Below are positions 35,062 through 43,092 of a stretch of 64,000 nucleotides of DNA, piece after piece. Source of the DNA: Paradesertivirga sp966210515 (GTDB lineage Bacteria > Bacteroidota > Bacteroidia > Sphingobacteriales > Sphingobacteriaceae); assembly GCA_966210515.1 (NCBI GenBank), contig CBIHLM010000014.1:1-64000 (forward strand), written 5' to 3'. A program made the translations under genes and the position numbers. The notes beneath the pieces are model-generated. The model searched no databases, was not told where the DNA came from, and saw only the letters and a list, made by a program, of their open reading frames with translations. The first letter of the stretch is position 1, and every line of letters begins with the position of its first letter.

Positions 35062-35588
35062 GACTTTAACAAGTTATATTGTCAATCAGTTATTTAGCTT
35101 TTAATAACGATCTCAATTCCATTCAGTTCTGATTAGTTTATATTTTTCCTGCCCACTTGTTAATAACTCATGTGGAAAAGTCTGTTTCGTTCTCTTCTAT
35201 GGATCAGGTTGAAGCGTTGCGAAGAAGAGGAAAAAAGCTTGGTTATTGAGCTTAAAGATCTTGTTGCACAATTCTTCCATGCTCTTAATCTGATAATTCC
35301 AGATGGTCTGATTATTTCAAATGGCTAGCCCAGAACCACAAAGAGAATAGATCTATTCATATCTATAAAGCGGCGACAATGCCTTAATTTGGACACTTGG
35401 CAAGTAGTATTCCGCAAATAGAGAAGCCGGTGAAGATATACTATGTTAGCATCAATTCGATCAACATTGACAATGTCTAAGGCAATTGCCGTCCCGCTGG
35501 TGAAGGGACGATTGTTTAGCACTTTTCGATTTCGTATAAGGCAATAGAGTATGTCCAGCTCCCTACCAAGCAGGGGGCTTATTCGAGA

Positions 35589-35634
35589 CAAGTTCGGACC
35601 AAGTCCACTATTTAGTGGACTTGGTCCGAACTTG
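35589..35634. repeat. Perfect 22-bp inverted repeat
   Basis: The arms 35589-35610 and 35613-35634 are exact reverse complements separated by only TT, giving a 22-bp stem rich in G and C. Each arm also contains its own shorter dyad (GGAC-CAA-GTCC). There is no following T run. It could be a transposon end pair, a phage or plasmid relic, or a very strong transcript-stabilising structure. Confidence 0.8.
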
Positions 35635-36111
35635 GTACCTATTTGGTAGCACTCATTCTCGAAAGAGGCATTGCTTTTTTCATACTTATCTTATATGTAA
35701 GAAGGAAAAAAATCGAGGAAAGATCTATAACTTTTGGGTCAGATCCTCTAAAGTGTTAAGCAGCCTTGGAAAAGTATATGCCTAAGCTAGCGGTACTAAT
35801 GTAGTAGTGCCTTATTCTTCTGCCAGCTCCGGCGAAATGATAAATCCACGCCTTTTCACGCACTAAAATAGCCTAAGATATACCGAGAATATGACTAAAA
35901 CTATTTCCCCAATTTTTCGACTTGATCTTTTTCTATTCACTGGCTTTCATATTAAATAAGCCTATGAACATCAGTCATATTTGACAAATTAATCAAATTC
36001 TGCCCATGGCTAATTGAAACTTAATTCTCCGGAAGTAAAAAAAAAGTACTTACTTAGCAAGAACCGTCGATAAACATTCTGGGTCTTTTTTGTTTTACAT
36101 AACAAATACGG

Positions 36112-36142
36112 CTGATTCAGCATCACATAAGAATCAGTTTTT
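36112..36142 (+). terminator. Weak hairpin with T run in trehalose-gene leader
   Basis: CTGATTC (36112-36118) and GAATCAG (36131-36137) form a 7-bp stem with a 12-nt loop followed by TTTTT. It lies 76 bp before the start codon, so it could be an attenuator or simply a weak terminator for upstream transcripts. Confidence 0.3.
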
Positions 36143-36217
36143 CCTGTCAATATTTCTTAATTGAAACAGTAAGGCATAAAAACCCCTTTTATTAATACTG
36201 TATTAAAAAAAATAAAC

Positions 36218-38407
36218 ATGGGCAAAACAATCATTATCTCAAACAGGCTTCCTGTAAAAATAAGTGAGAGTAATGGCCAATTTGAACTTAGGCAAAGCGA
36301 GGGTGGGTTAGCAACCGGCCTCGGATCAATTTACCGTCAAGGGAACAACATTTGGATTGGATGGCCTGGCATTGAAGTTTATTCTGAAGATCAGGAAAAC
36401 ACGATTAAAAATCAATTGTCAGAAATCAACCTCTCTCCTGTTTTTCTAACTCAGGAAGAGATTAATCTTTATTATGAAGGGTTTTCTAACGAAACCCTAT
36501 GGCCAATTTTTCATTATCACCCCACCTATGCAAAGTATGAGCAAAGCTACTGGGACAGCTATAAAGAAGTAAATTATAAGTTCAAGGAAGCCGTTTTACA
36601 AATAGCTGAGCCTGATGATATCATTTGGATACACGATTATCAATTATTGCTTTTACCCGGCCTGATCAGAGCCGAATTTCCTGATATTACCATTGGATTT
36701 TTCCAGCATATTCCGTTCCCCAGTTCGGAACTGTTCAGGCTGATACCCTGGCGTGCAGAGATTTTAGAAAACATGCTTGGAGCCGACCTCTTAGGTTTCC
36801 ATACATTCGATGACGCCAGACATTTTAGAAGCGCAGTGACCCGGATCTTGCCTATACAGTCCTCCTCAAACGTTGTTACATACAACGACAGGCAGGTAGT
36901 AATTGAATCTTTCCCGATGGGAATTGATGATAAAAAATTTGAATTGCTAACACAGGATGAAAAGGTCATTCAAAACAGGCAAGAACTTAAGGAAAGCTTC
37001 GACGGCTATAAAATCGTTTTATCAATAGACCGGCTTGATTATAGTAAAGGTATTTTACAACGACTACAAGCCTTTGATTTACTGCTTCAACTCCATCCGG
37101 AGCATCTCGAACAAGTAATTCTTTATATGATTATTGTGCCGTCAAGAGATACTGTGGCGAACTATAGAGAGTTAAAAGATGAGATTGACAAACTGGTTGG
37201 AAATATTAACGCCAGATACAGAACTTTAAACTGGATTCCGGTTCATTATTATTATCGATCCTTTCCAATTGAAGTATTATCAGCACTGTATAGTATAGCT
37301 GATGTTTGCCTGGTAACACCGATGCGTGATGGAATGAATCTGGTAAGTAAAGAATACGTGGCCAGCCGTACAAACAACGATGGTGTACTGATCTTGAGCG
37401 AAATGGCCGGATCTGCAAAAGAGTTGGTAGATGCTCTTATAGTAAACCCCAATAATATTGGAGAAATTTATGAGGCAATAATTCAGGCCATTAACATGAA
37501 GCCCGAAGAACAAAAGAGGCGAATGAAACTCTTACGCCACGTTGTATCAAAGTTTAACATCCGGCACTGGGTAAAAATTTATATGGATCGTTTACACGAA
37601 GTAAAACAACTACAAAAATCAATGAAAGCGAAATACCTGGAGATGCAGAGACAATTCATGATGGAACAAGAATATGCCGAATCATCCAAGCGAATCATAT
37701 TTCTTGATTATGACGGCACACTGGTCGGATTTCATTCGGATATAGATATGGCTTTCCCGGACGAGGATTTATACGAGTTATTAGAACAACTATCGTCAGA
37801 TCCATCAAACCACGTGGTAATAATAAGTGGGCGCAAACACGAGACCTTAGAAGAATGGTTCTCGAAATTACCCATTGACATGATAGCCGAGCACGGAACA
37901 TGGACCAAAAAGCACGAGCAAGATTGGGTAAAAATATCGGGTTTAGATAATCAGTGGAAACAGGATATTGCACCAATTCTGGAAACATATGTCGACAGAA
38001 CTCCCGGGTCGTTTATCGAAGAAAAAAGTTACTCGCTGGTGTGGCATTACCGGAAAGTGGAAGAAGGCCTAGGCGATTTGAGGGCAAATGAAATAATGAA
38101 TGACTTGCTCTTTACAATAGCCGACAGAGGGCTACAAATGCTTCCGGGAAGCAAGGTTATTGAGATTAAAAACATCGAGGTAAACAAGGGGAAAATGGCT
38201 CTTAAATGGTTTGAAGATAAAGATTATGATTACATCATGGCTTTAGGAGATGACCATACAGATGAAGATATTTTCAAAGTACTTCCTTCGGATGCCTACT
38301 CCATAAAAATTGGCGGCAATATATCTGCCGCCAGATTTTATTTAAGAGATTATCGGGAAGTTAGAAAATTATTAAGGTCACTCGCCTTTATCTCGTCAGA
38401 AAGCTAA
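36218..38407 (+). CDS. Bifunctional trehalose-6-phosphate synthase / trehalose-phosphatase
   Basis: This 729-residue fusion has an N-terminal GT20 trehalose-phosphate synthase (about residues 1-470: SNRLPVKI, EGGLATGL, WPIFHYHP, IWIHDYQLLLLPGLIR, GFFQHIPFPSSELFR, SIDRLDYSKGI). A C-terminal HAD-type phosphatase follows (about 490-725: D497YD499GT, ISGRKHETLEEWF, ALGDDHTDEDIF). It makes trehalose from UDP-glucose and glucose-6-phosphate in two steps, for osmotic or desiccation protection. Both halves keep their key residues. The fused form is common in Bacteroidetes. It converges on the GH15 gene, and the two stop codons overlap in CTAA (38404-38407). Confidence 0.95.
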   Translation: MGKTIIISNRLPVKISESNGQFELRQSEGGLATGLGSIYRQGNNIWIGWPGIEVYSEDQENTIKNQLSEINLSPVFLTQEEINLYYEGFSNETLWPIFHYHPTYAKYEQSYWDSYKEVNYKFKEAVLQIAEPDDIIWIHDYQLLLLPGLIRAEFPDITIGFFQHIPFPSSELFRLIPWRAEILENMLGADLLGFHTFDDARHFRSAVTRILPIQSSSNVVTYNDRQVVIESFPMGIDDKKFELLTQDEKVIQNRQELKESFDGYKIVLSIDRLDYSKGILQRLQAFDLLLQLHPEHLEQVILYMIIVPSRDTVANYRELKDEIDKLVGNINARYRTLNWIPVHYYYRSFPIEVLSALYSIADVCLVTPMRDGMNLVSKEYVASRTNNDGVLILSEMAGSAKELVDALIVNPNNIGEIYEAIIQAINMKPEEQKRRMKLLRHVVSKFNIRHWVKIYMDRLHEVKQLQKSMKAKYLEMQRQFMMEQEYAESSKRIIFLDYDGTLVGFHSDIDMAFPDEDLYELLEQLSSDPSNHVVIISGRKHETLEEWFSKLPIDMIAEHGTWTKKHEQDWVKISGLDNQWKQDIAPILETYVDRTPGSFIEEKSYSLVWHYRKVEEGLGDLRANEIMNDLLFTIADRGLQMLPGSKVIEIKNIEVNKGKMALKWFEDKDYDYIMALGDDHTDEDIFKVLPSDAYSIKIGGNISAARFYLRDYREVRKLLRSLAFISSES

Positions 38408-40185
38408 AGAAATATTGGCTTATCCAATTTCATTGCAATGCGGTAAGCCGCATTCATTAAACCTACATGACTGTAAGCCTGGGGGAAATTCCCCCATTGG
38501 CTTCCGGTATTTTCATCAACATCTTCACTAAAAAGCATGAGGTGATTAGAGTACTGGATGATATTTTCGAATTCTTTTATAGCATCATCTATCCTCCCTA
38601 CACAAGCCAGAGCTTCAACATACCAAAAGGCACAAATCAGAAATGTAGTCTTGGGCTTCCCAAAATCATCCTCGTGTAAATAGCGATAAAATAAACCGCT
38701 TGGGGTTTTCAGTTCGGCTTCAAGAGCCTTCAAATGATCTTTTGCACGGTCGGAAGCCGGATCAAGGTAATTCATCATGATAAGCTGCAAAGTGCTGGCA
38801 TCTAAATAAGTGCCGCCCGCAGCATTGGTATAAACTTTCCTTACGGGATCATAACAACTTTCGATGTGATCTGCTGCTTTCTTTTGAAGTGATAAAGCTT
38901 TTTCTTCAAGTTCTTTATTGGAGATGGTGCGTGCCATTTTAGCGGCAGCTGCACAACCGGCCCATTGAAACAGATTACTGTAACAATGAACATTGGCAAT
39001 ATTTCTAAATTCCCAAATACCCGCGTCTTTCTCATCAATTGTGCGTTCTATTTTGCCGAGTACAGTTTCAATCCACCGTATAGAGTCTTTACGTTCACGG
39101 AAAACAAATCTATGATCAATGTACAGGGGCATAATTGATATCATTACCTGTCCGTAAATGTCATTTTGAATATGCTCTGCAGCCTGGTTACCGATCCTGA
39201 CGGGCTTATTTCCCATATATCCGTCCAGGTGTTCCATAATAGTTTCATTGAGCTCACTGCTGCCATCTATGGCATAGAGAGGCTGATACCGGCTATTTTC
39301 GGATACTGAAATTCCTGCAACATAGTTGAAATAGCGTTCCATCTCTTCAAAATGGCCAATGTGACTGAGCGCAGAAATTACATAGTAGGTATCTCTTAAC
39401 CAGCAAAAGCGATAATCCCAGTTTCTGCCGCTGCCATGATACTCAGGCAAGCTCGTTGTACTGGCCGCGATAATAGCGCCCGTATCTTCGTATTGATGTA
39501 TTTTCAATGCCAGGGCAGAACGTATGACGTACTCCTGATAGAAAGATGAGATGTTAGAATGTTTTATCCAGATGCGCCAATATGAAATGGTTTCCCTGAT
39601 AAAATTCTCGCAGGTACTGCTTAATGGAGCTTCTAAAGGCTGCCCGTAAGTCAGAACCAGGTATTTAACTTCGTTTAATACAAAGGCGGTTTCATCTGAT
39701 AGATAACTGATCGGAATATTTGTGGTGAGCCGGACAGAATCTTCGTATCCGTCAAAATGTATATGATTGCTTCCCCGATGTGGCCTTAGCTTTTGTCTGC
39801 CATAATCGCCTACTGGCTGGCATTTAACCTGAATCCGGGGATTCCCTTCAAGAGGTTCGATTTTCCGAATCAACATTAGCGGTTTAAAATAACGCTCATA
39901 CTGCTGAAATCGGGGAGCCACATCTATTACCCTGTATCTGCCGCTTTCACATGTAATTTCTGTACACAATACATTCGTATTTTCCAGATAAAACTGATTT
40001 GAAGTGTATTCTGAAGCAGGAAGAATTGAAAATTCTCCGCCTTTTTCTTTATCTAACAGGGATCCGAAAACAAACGAGCTGTCGAAACGAGGCCAGCACA
40101 ACCATGAGATATTGGTATCTTTACCAACGTGTGCAAGAAAGGAGCAATTGCCTATAATTCCAGTGTTATAAAAATGTTTCTTCAT
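38404..40185 (-). CDS. Glycoside hydrolase family 15 protein (glucoamylase/trehalase-like)
   Basis: This 593-residue GH15 enzyme has an N-terminal beta-sandwich (about 1-210) and an (alpha/alpha)6 barrel. The family motifs are RNWDYRFCWLRDTYYVISAL, GNQAAEHIQNDIYGQVM, the general acid region GIWEFR and the base region LFSEDVDENTGSQWGNFPQAYSHVG. GH15 members include glucoamylases, glucodextranases and trehalases. No signal peptide is visible, so it acts in the cytoplasm. Facing the trehalose synthase/phosphatase, a trehalose-degrading role is a reasonable inference. It follows the GntR regulator gene by 40 bp and may share its transcript. Confidence 0.9.
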   Translation of the reverse strand: MKKHFYNTGIIGNCSFLAHVGKDTNISWLCWPRFDSSFVFGSLLDKEKGGEFSILPASEYTSNQFYLENTNVLCTEITCESGRYRVIDVAPRFQQYERYFKPLMLIRKIEPLEGNPRIQVKCQPVGDYGRQKLRPHRGSNHIHFDGYEDSVRLTTNIPISYLSDETAFVLNEVKYLVLTYGQPLEAPLSSTCENFIRETISYWRIWIKHSNISSFYQEYVIRSALALKIHQYEDTGAIIAASTTSLPEYHGSGRNWDYRFCWLRDTYYVISALSHIGHFEEMERYFNYVAGISVSENSRYQPLYAIDGSSELNETIMEHLDGYMGNKPVRIGNQAAEHIQNDIYGQVMISIMPLYIDHRFVFRERKDSIRWIETVLGKIERTIDEKDAGIWEFRNIANVHCYSNLFQWAGCAAAAKMARTISNKELEEKALSLQKKAADHIESCYDPVRKVYTNAAGGTYLDASTLQLIMMNYLDPASDRAKDHLKALEAELKTPSGLFYRYLHEDDFGKPKTTFLICAFWYVEALACVGRIDDAIKEFENIIQYSNHLMLFSEDVDENTGSQWGNFPQAYSHVGLMNAAYRIAMKLDKPIFL

Positions 40186-40225
40186 ACTTTATTTAAAGAA
40201 ACAAACACTAAGAAGCACTAAAAGT

Positions 40226-41272
40226 TTACAACGAAGGTCTAAGAGTAAGATGAAACGGCACTTCTACATGTGTTCTCGAATTTTCTAAAATCATTTTTGC
40301 AGCAATAGCGCCCATTTGCTGAAAGTCTGTGGAAACTGTTGTAATCCCGCTTAAGATTACCTTTTTAAGAGGTGTTTCATTATAAGATATCACACCAACT
40401 TGTTTGCCTACTTCTAATTTAAGCGAGATTATTTTTTCGATTAATTTAACCAAATCATCTTCCATTAAGTTGATATAAACCTCGCCTTCTTCTATAGGCT
40501 CGGTACTGATATCGCTTATCACTTTATGACCAAAAGCATATTGCTGGCAGAAACGTAATAATCCTTTTTTTATCTCTTTAGGATAATAGCTTTTCTCGGG
40601 AAAGATTAATTTTATGGTGTGATATTTACTTAAAATATCTTTTGCCTGTTCCAGGGCTTTGTAAATATCTGTTTCAAAATTCTCATAAACAGCGGCGTAT
40701 TCGCCATCAACACCCGGAATTTTCTTATCAAGCAGCACCAGTTTCTCTTTTGGAATGGTATTGATAATATCGCAGGCATTTTCACCCCCTTCGATAAAAT
40801 GAGGGACTACGATGTAATGGGAGTAACCTTCCATCTTGTCGGCCAACATTTTTTTAAATAACTTAAAATCGTTGTTGTAAATGTAAAAGTCGACTGCAAC
40901 ATGATCGCCAAGTGCTGCAATAAACGAATCGTATACAATCTTTTTATGTGAACTAAGTTTATTAAACAGCATACAAATTCGAAGGGTCTGCCTGAAATCT
41001 GTACTCGCTATATAATACCCTTTACCAGGAATGGAGGCTAAAACGCCGATTTTCTTTAAATATTTATAGCCCTTTTCAGCAGTGTCTCTCGAGATTTCTA
41101 ACTCATAACTCAATTCGTTAATAGAAGGCAACATATCGTTTTTATTGATCTTGCCTGATTCAATTGCTGTTAAAATAGAATTCGTTAACTGAAGATATTT
41201 GGGAGTTGCTGAATATTCGTCGATATGAATAAAATCGAAAAACTTTAACGACTTATTTGAGGACTTGGACAT
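40226..41272 (-). CDS. GntR-family regulator with LacI-like sugar-sensing domain
   Basis: This 348-residue regulator has an N-terminal GntR winged helix (about residues 15-85: TPKYLQLTNSILTAIESGKINKNDMLPSINELSYELEISRDTAEKGYKYL). A C-terminal periplasmic-binding-protein-like domain (about 95-348) follows and ends in GITTVSTDFQQMGAIAAKMI, as in LacI-type sensors. Such Bacteroidetes hybrids repress or activate sugar loci in response to a monosaccharide. Its position at the end of the rhamnogalacturonan locus makes L-rhamnose or galacturonate the best effector guess. The adjacent GH15/trehalose genes are an alternative target. Two short dyads lie in its 79-bp upstream region. Confidence 0.88.
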   Translation of the reverse strand: MSKSSNKSLKFFDFIHIDEYSATPKYLQLTNSILTAIESGKINKNDMLPSINELSYELEISRDTAEKGYKYLKKIGVLASIPGKGYYIASTDFRQTLRICMLFNKLSSHKKIVYDSFIAALGDHVAVDFYIYNNDFKLFKKMLADKMEGYSHYIVVPHFIEGGENACDIINTIPKEKLVLLDKKIPGVDGEYAAVYENFETDIYKALEQAKDILSKYHTIKLIFPEKSYYPKEIKKGLLRFCQQYAFGHKVISDISTEPIEEGEVYINLMEDDLVKLIEKIISLKLEVGKQVGVISYNETPLKKVILSGITTVSTDFQQMGAIAAKMILENSRTHVEVPFHLTLRPSL

Positions 41273-41288
41273 ATAATTTTCTAAAATA

Positions 41289-41334
41289 GCAACATGGTTG
41301 CGAAATATTGCTTCTCCCGCGGTTAATAGCTAAC
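41289..41334. promoter_or_regulatory. Two short dyads upstream of the GntR gene (operator candidates)
   Basis: GCAAC-ATG-GTTGC (41289-41301) and GTTA-ATAGC-TAAC (41322-41334) lie 16 and 49 bp upstream of the regulator start. Symmetric sites of about 13 bp at this position suit autoregulation by a dimeric GntR protein. This is inference only. Confidence 0.35.
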
Positions 41335-41351
41335 AAAACTAACACAAGATA

Positions 41352-43088
41352 TCAATAGTGGGTATGATTTACAACTTTCGATCTAAGATAGTTCAAGTCA
41401 GCTTTTAAATCTTTATTTGAATGTGAAGCCGTTTTTGATCCGAACACCCGCAAAATTCCCCGCGAAAGAGTAATAACTTCTTCTGCACCCCGTCCCGTAA
41501 AGTCGAACATATGAAAAACACCATCAGGAAAATACAAATCTCCTTCCCCTTTTTGATCAATTTTAAACTTGTACCAGAATAGTTGGGGTTTGCCTTTACC
41601 ATTCCAATTACCGACAACAAAATCAGGATTGCCATTTAAAGGATAGCCATTGGGCCACATAGAAACCAGTGTACCTTTGTTATCGAACCAAAAAAGCTGG
41701 CTGCTAAGACCCGGTTCGGAAGTTTGTTTCAGTCCGTAGGTCCGGCCGCCAATAACAACCTGGGGACCAGGCACATTTTTGAGAAAATCTCCCACCTGGA
41801 TCTGCTGACTATGCTCTGCAACATTTTGCCAGATCAGCTCTTTCGTCATCGCCTTGATCGCGTACACTCCAGTTTCACTGTTGGAAATTAGAATATCCAG
41901 TTTCCCGTCTTTATCAATATCAGCGAATTTATAGCTGTCTGCATGATCATGATTGTCGTTAAGTAAATCAAATCGATTCCATATTTCCTTGCCCTTCGAA
42001 TTCAGCAATAAAGACCCGACCAGTACTTCATCTATTCCGTCTTTATCAAAATCTACAGGGTAGATATAGTGGCCTAGGTTATCTTTTTTTCGATTTTCGG
42101 TATGCTGCCAAAGTAAGCTCAGATCCGACTTGTAAGCTGTGACATTCATTGTACCACCATAATCAGTAAATACAACAAGCTCGTTTGGTGCGGCTTTGGT
42201 AAGCTTAGCGATAGCTAGTCTGAAATTATTATATACATGCGGCAATGCCCTTGTTGGCCATTCTGTTTTGCGAATTTCTTTTCCTGTGCGCCCGTCAGCA
42301 ATCACCAGCCATTCCTTGTTCTCTATGAAACGCCAATGTACCACCTCTGCGCTTCCATCACTATCGAAATCCCAGAGCAGACCCGGAGCTTCAAACTCAG
42401 ATCTCAAGCGTGTGTTCTCTTCTGGAGCTTTCCATGACCAGAGTTCAGTACCTGAATTATCAAAAACTGTAGTAGTCCAATCACGGCTGATAGCCATAAA
42501 ATCAGTTTTCTTATCCCCATTCACATCACCAAATTTCACAGTTCCCGTAGCCGGGATTTTGTACTCCTTAATAAGCTGAACATCGGGATTGAGTTGATAG
42601 GGTTTGATATCCTCTTCTGTAAGAATAGGGTTTGTGCTCAAAACCAAAACATCAACAACCGGGGAAGGGTCGATGCGGGTGATTTTAATGTCAGTTATAC
42701 CCTTCTTAAGTTGAAAAGTGCCTGCCTTTTTCCAGCTTAACACCTCCGTACCAAAAGTTTCAGCACTTACCTTATCGCCGACAGATACTTTAAAGCCGGC
42801 TCCGCGGTTTCCCTGACTCCTGACATATAAGTAATAAAGCGCAGCTTGAGGAATATTGATTCTGGCGATCAAATTAGTCTCCGAGTTAAGCACAATAGCC
42901 GTATTATTAAAAATCCAGTCGGTATTCAAAGCACCTGCATCAGAGATAGTATTTCCCTTTGGATTCCTATCAAGAAAATCTGAAGCAGGCACGATTATAG
43001 TTCCTGGCATACTTACTGCATTATTTACCTTTTGAGAATATGCGCCACACCATATTAAAATCGTTGAAAAAAAGAGTAAGCTTCTCAT
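41352..43088 (-). CDS. Secreted FG-GAP/VCBS propeller protein with jelly-roll N terminus
   Basis: This 578-residue protein has a signal peptide (cleavage near AYSQ, residue 19) and an N-terminal beta-sandwich carbohydrate-binding-like module (about 35-170: IIVPASDFLDRN...LYYLYVRSQGNRGAGFKVSVGD). A propeller with calcium-binding loops follows (GDVNGDKKTDF, DFDSDGSAEV, DFDKDGIDEV, DIDKDGKLDI). The propeller resembles rhamnogalacturonan lyases of the PL11 type, but I cannot identify lyase catalytic residues. It may be a lyase, a binding protein or an accessory factor. The ATG at 43088 is chosen because it gives the signal peptide and follows the GH106 stop by 4 bp, indicating coupled translation with the rhamnosidase. 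Confidence 0.8.
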   Translation of the reverse strand: MRSLLFFSTILIWCGAYSQKVNNAVSMPGTIIVPASDFLDRNPKGNTISDAGALNTDWIFNNTAIVLNSETNLIARINIPQAALYYLYVRSQGNRGAGFKVSVGDKVSAETFGTEVLSWKKAGTFQLKKGITDIKITRIDPSPVVDVLVLSTNPILTEEDIKPYQLNPDVQLIKEYKIPATGTVKFGDVNGDKKTDFMAISRDWTTTVFDNSGTELWSWKAPEENTRLRSEFEAPGLLWDFDSDGSAEVVHWRFIENKEWLVIADGRTGKEIRKTEWPTRALPHVYNNFRLAIAKLTKAAPNELVVFTDYGGTMNVTAYKSDLSLLWQHTENRKKDNLGHYIYPVDFDKDGIDEVLVGSLLLNSKGKEIWNRFDLLNDNHDHADSYKFADIDKDGKLDILISNSETGVYAIKAMTKELIWQNVAEHSQQIQVGDFLKNVPGPQVVIGGRTYGLKQTSEPGLSSQLFWFDNKGTLVSMWPNGYPLNGNPDFVVGNWNGKGKPQLFWYKFKIDQKGEGDLYFPDGVFHMFDFTGRGAEEVITLSRGILRVFGSKTASHSNKDLKADLNYLRSKVVNHTHY

Positions 43089-43092
43089 GGCC

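Larger units (their letters stand above)
35062..36217. other. 1.16-kb gene-poor interval with decayed sequence and hairpin
   Basis: No convincing gene is present. A 52-codon plus-strand frame (35170-35328, starting MWKSLFRSLLW) is uninterrupted but unrecognised. From about 35296 a second plus-strand frame reads long protein-like stretches (for example SDYFKWLAQNHKENRSIHIY and ISYKAIEYVQLPTKQG) broken by in-frame stops, which suggests a decayed gene. A 14-bp perfect palindrome GAATAGATCTATTC lies at 35345-35358, and a very strong hairpin at 35589-35634. The right part (35640-36217) is AT-rich and holds the leader of the trehalose gene, including a 7-bp dyad with a T run at 36112-36142. Confidence 0.5.

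Noticed and set aside
35170..35328. 52-codon plus-strand frame MWKSLFRSLLW...
   Set aside because: Short, no recognised family, no promoter; kept only as a note in the interval entry.
35325..35591. Minus-strand open frame of 88 codons in the gene-poor interval
   Set aside because: Composition is not convincing, no family resemblance is seen, and it overlaps protein-like sequence on the other strand; treated as part of a decayed region.
35589..35634. Intrinsic terminator
   Set aside because: The stem is long but no T run follows on either strand and no gene ends within several hundred bases.
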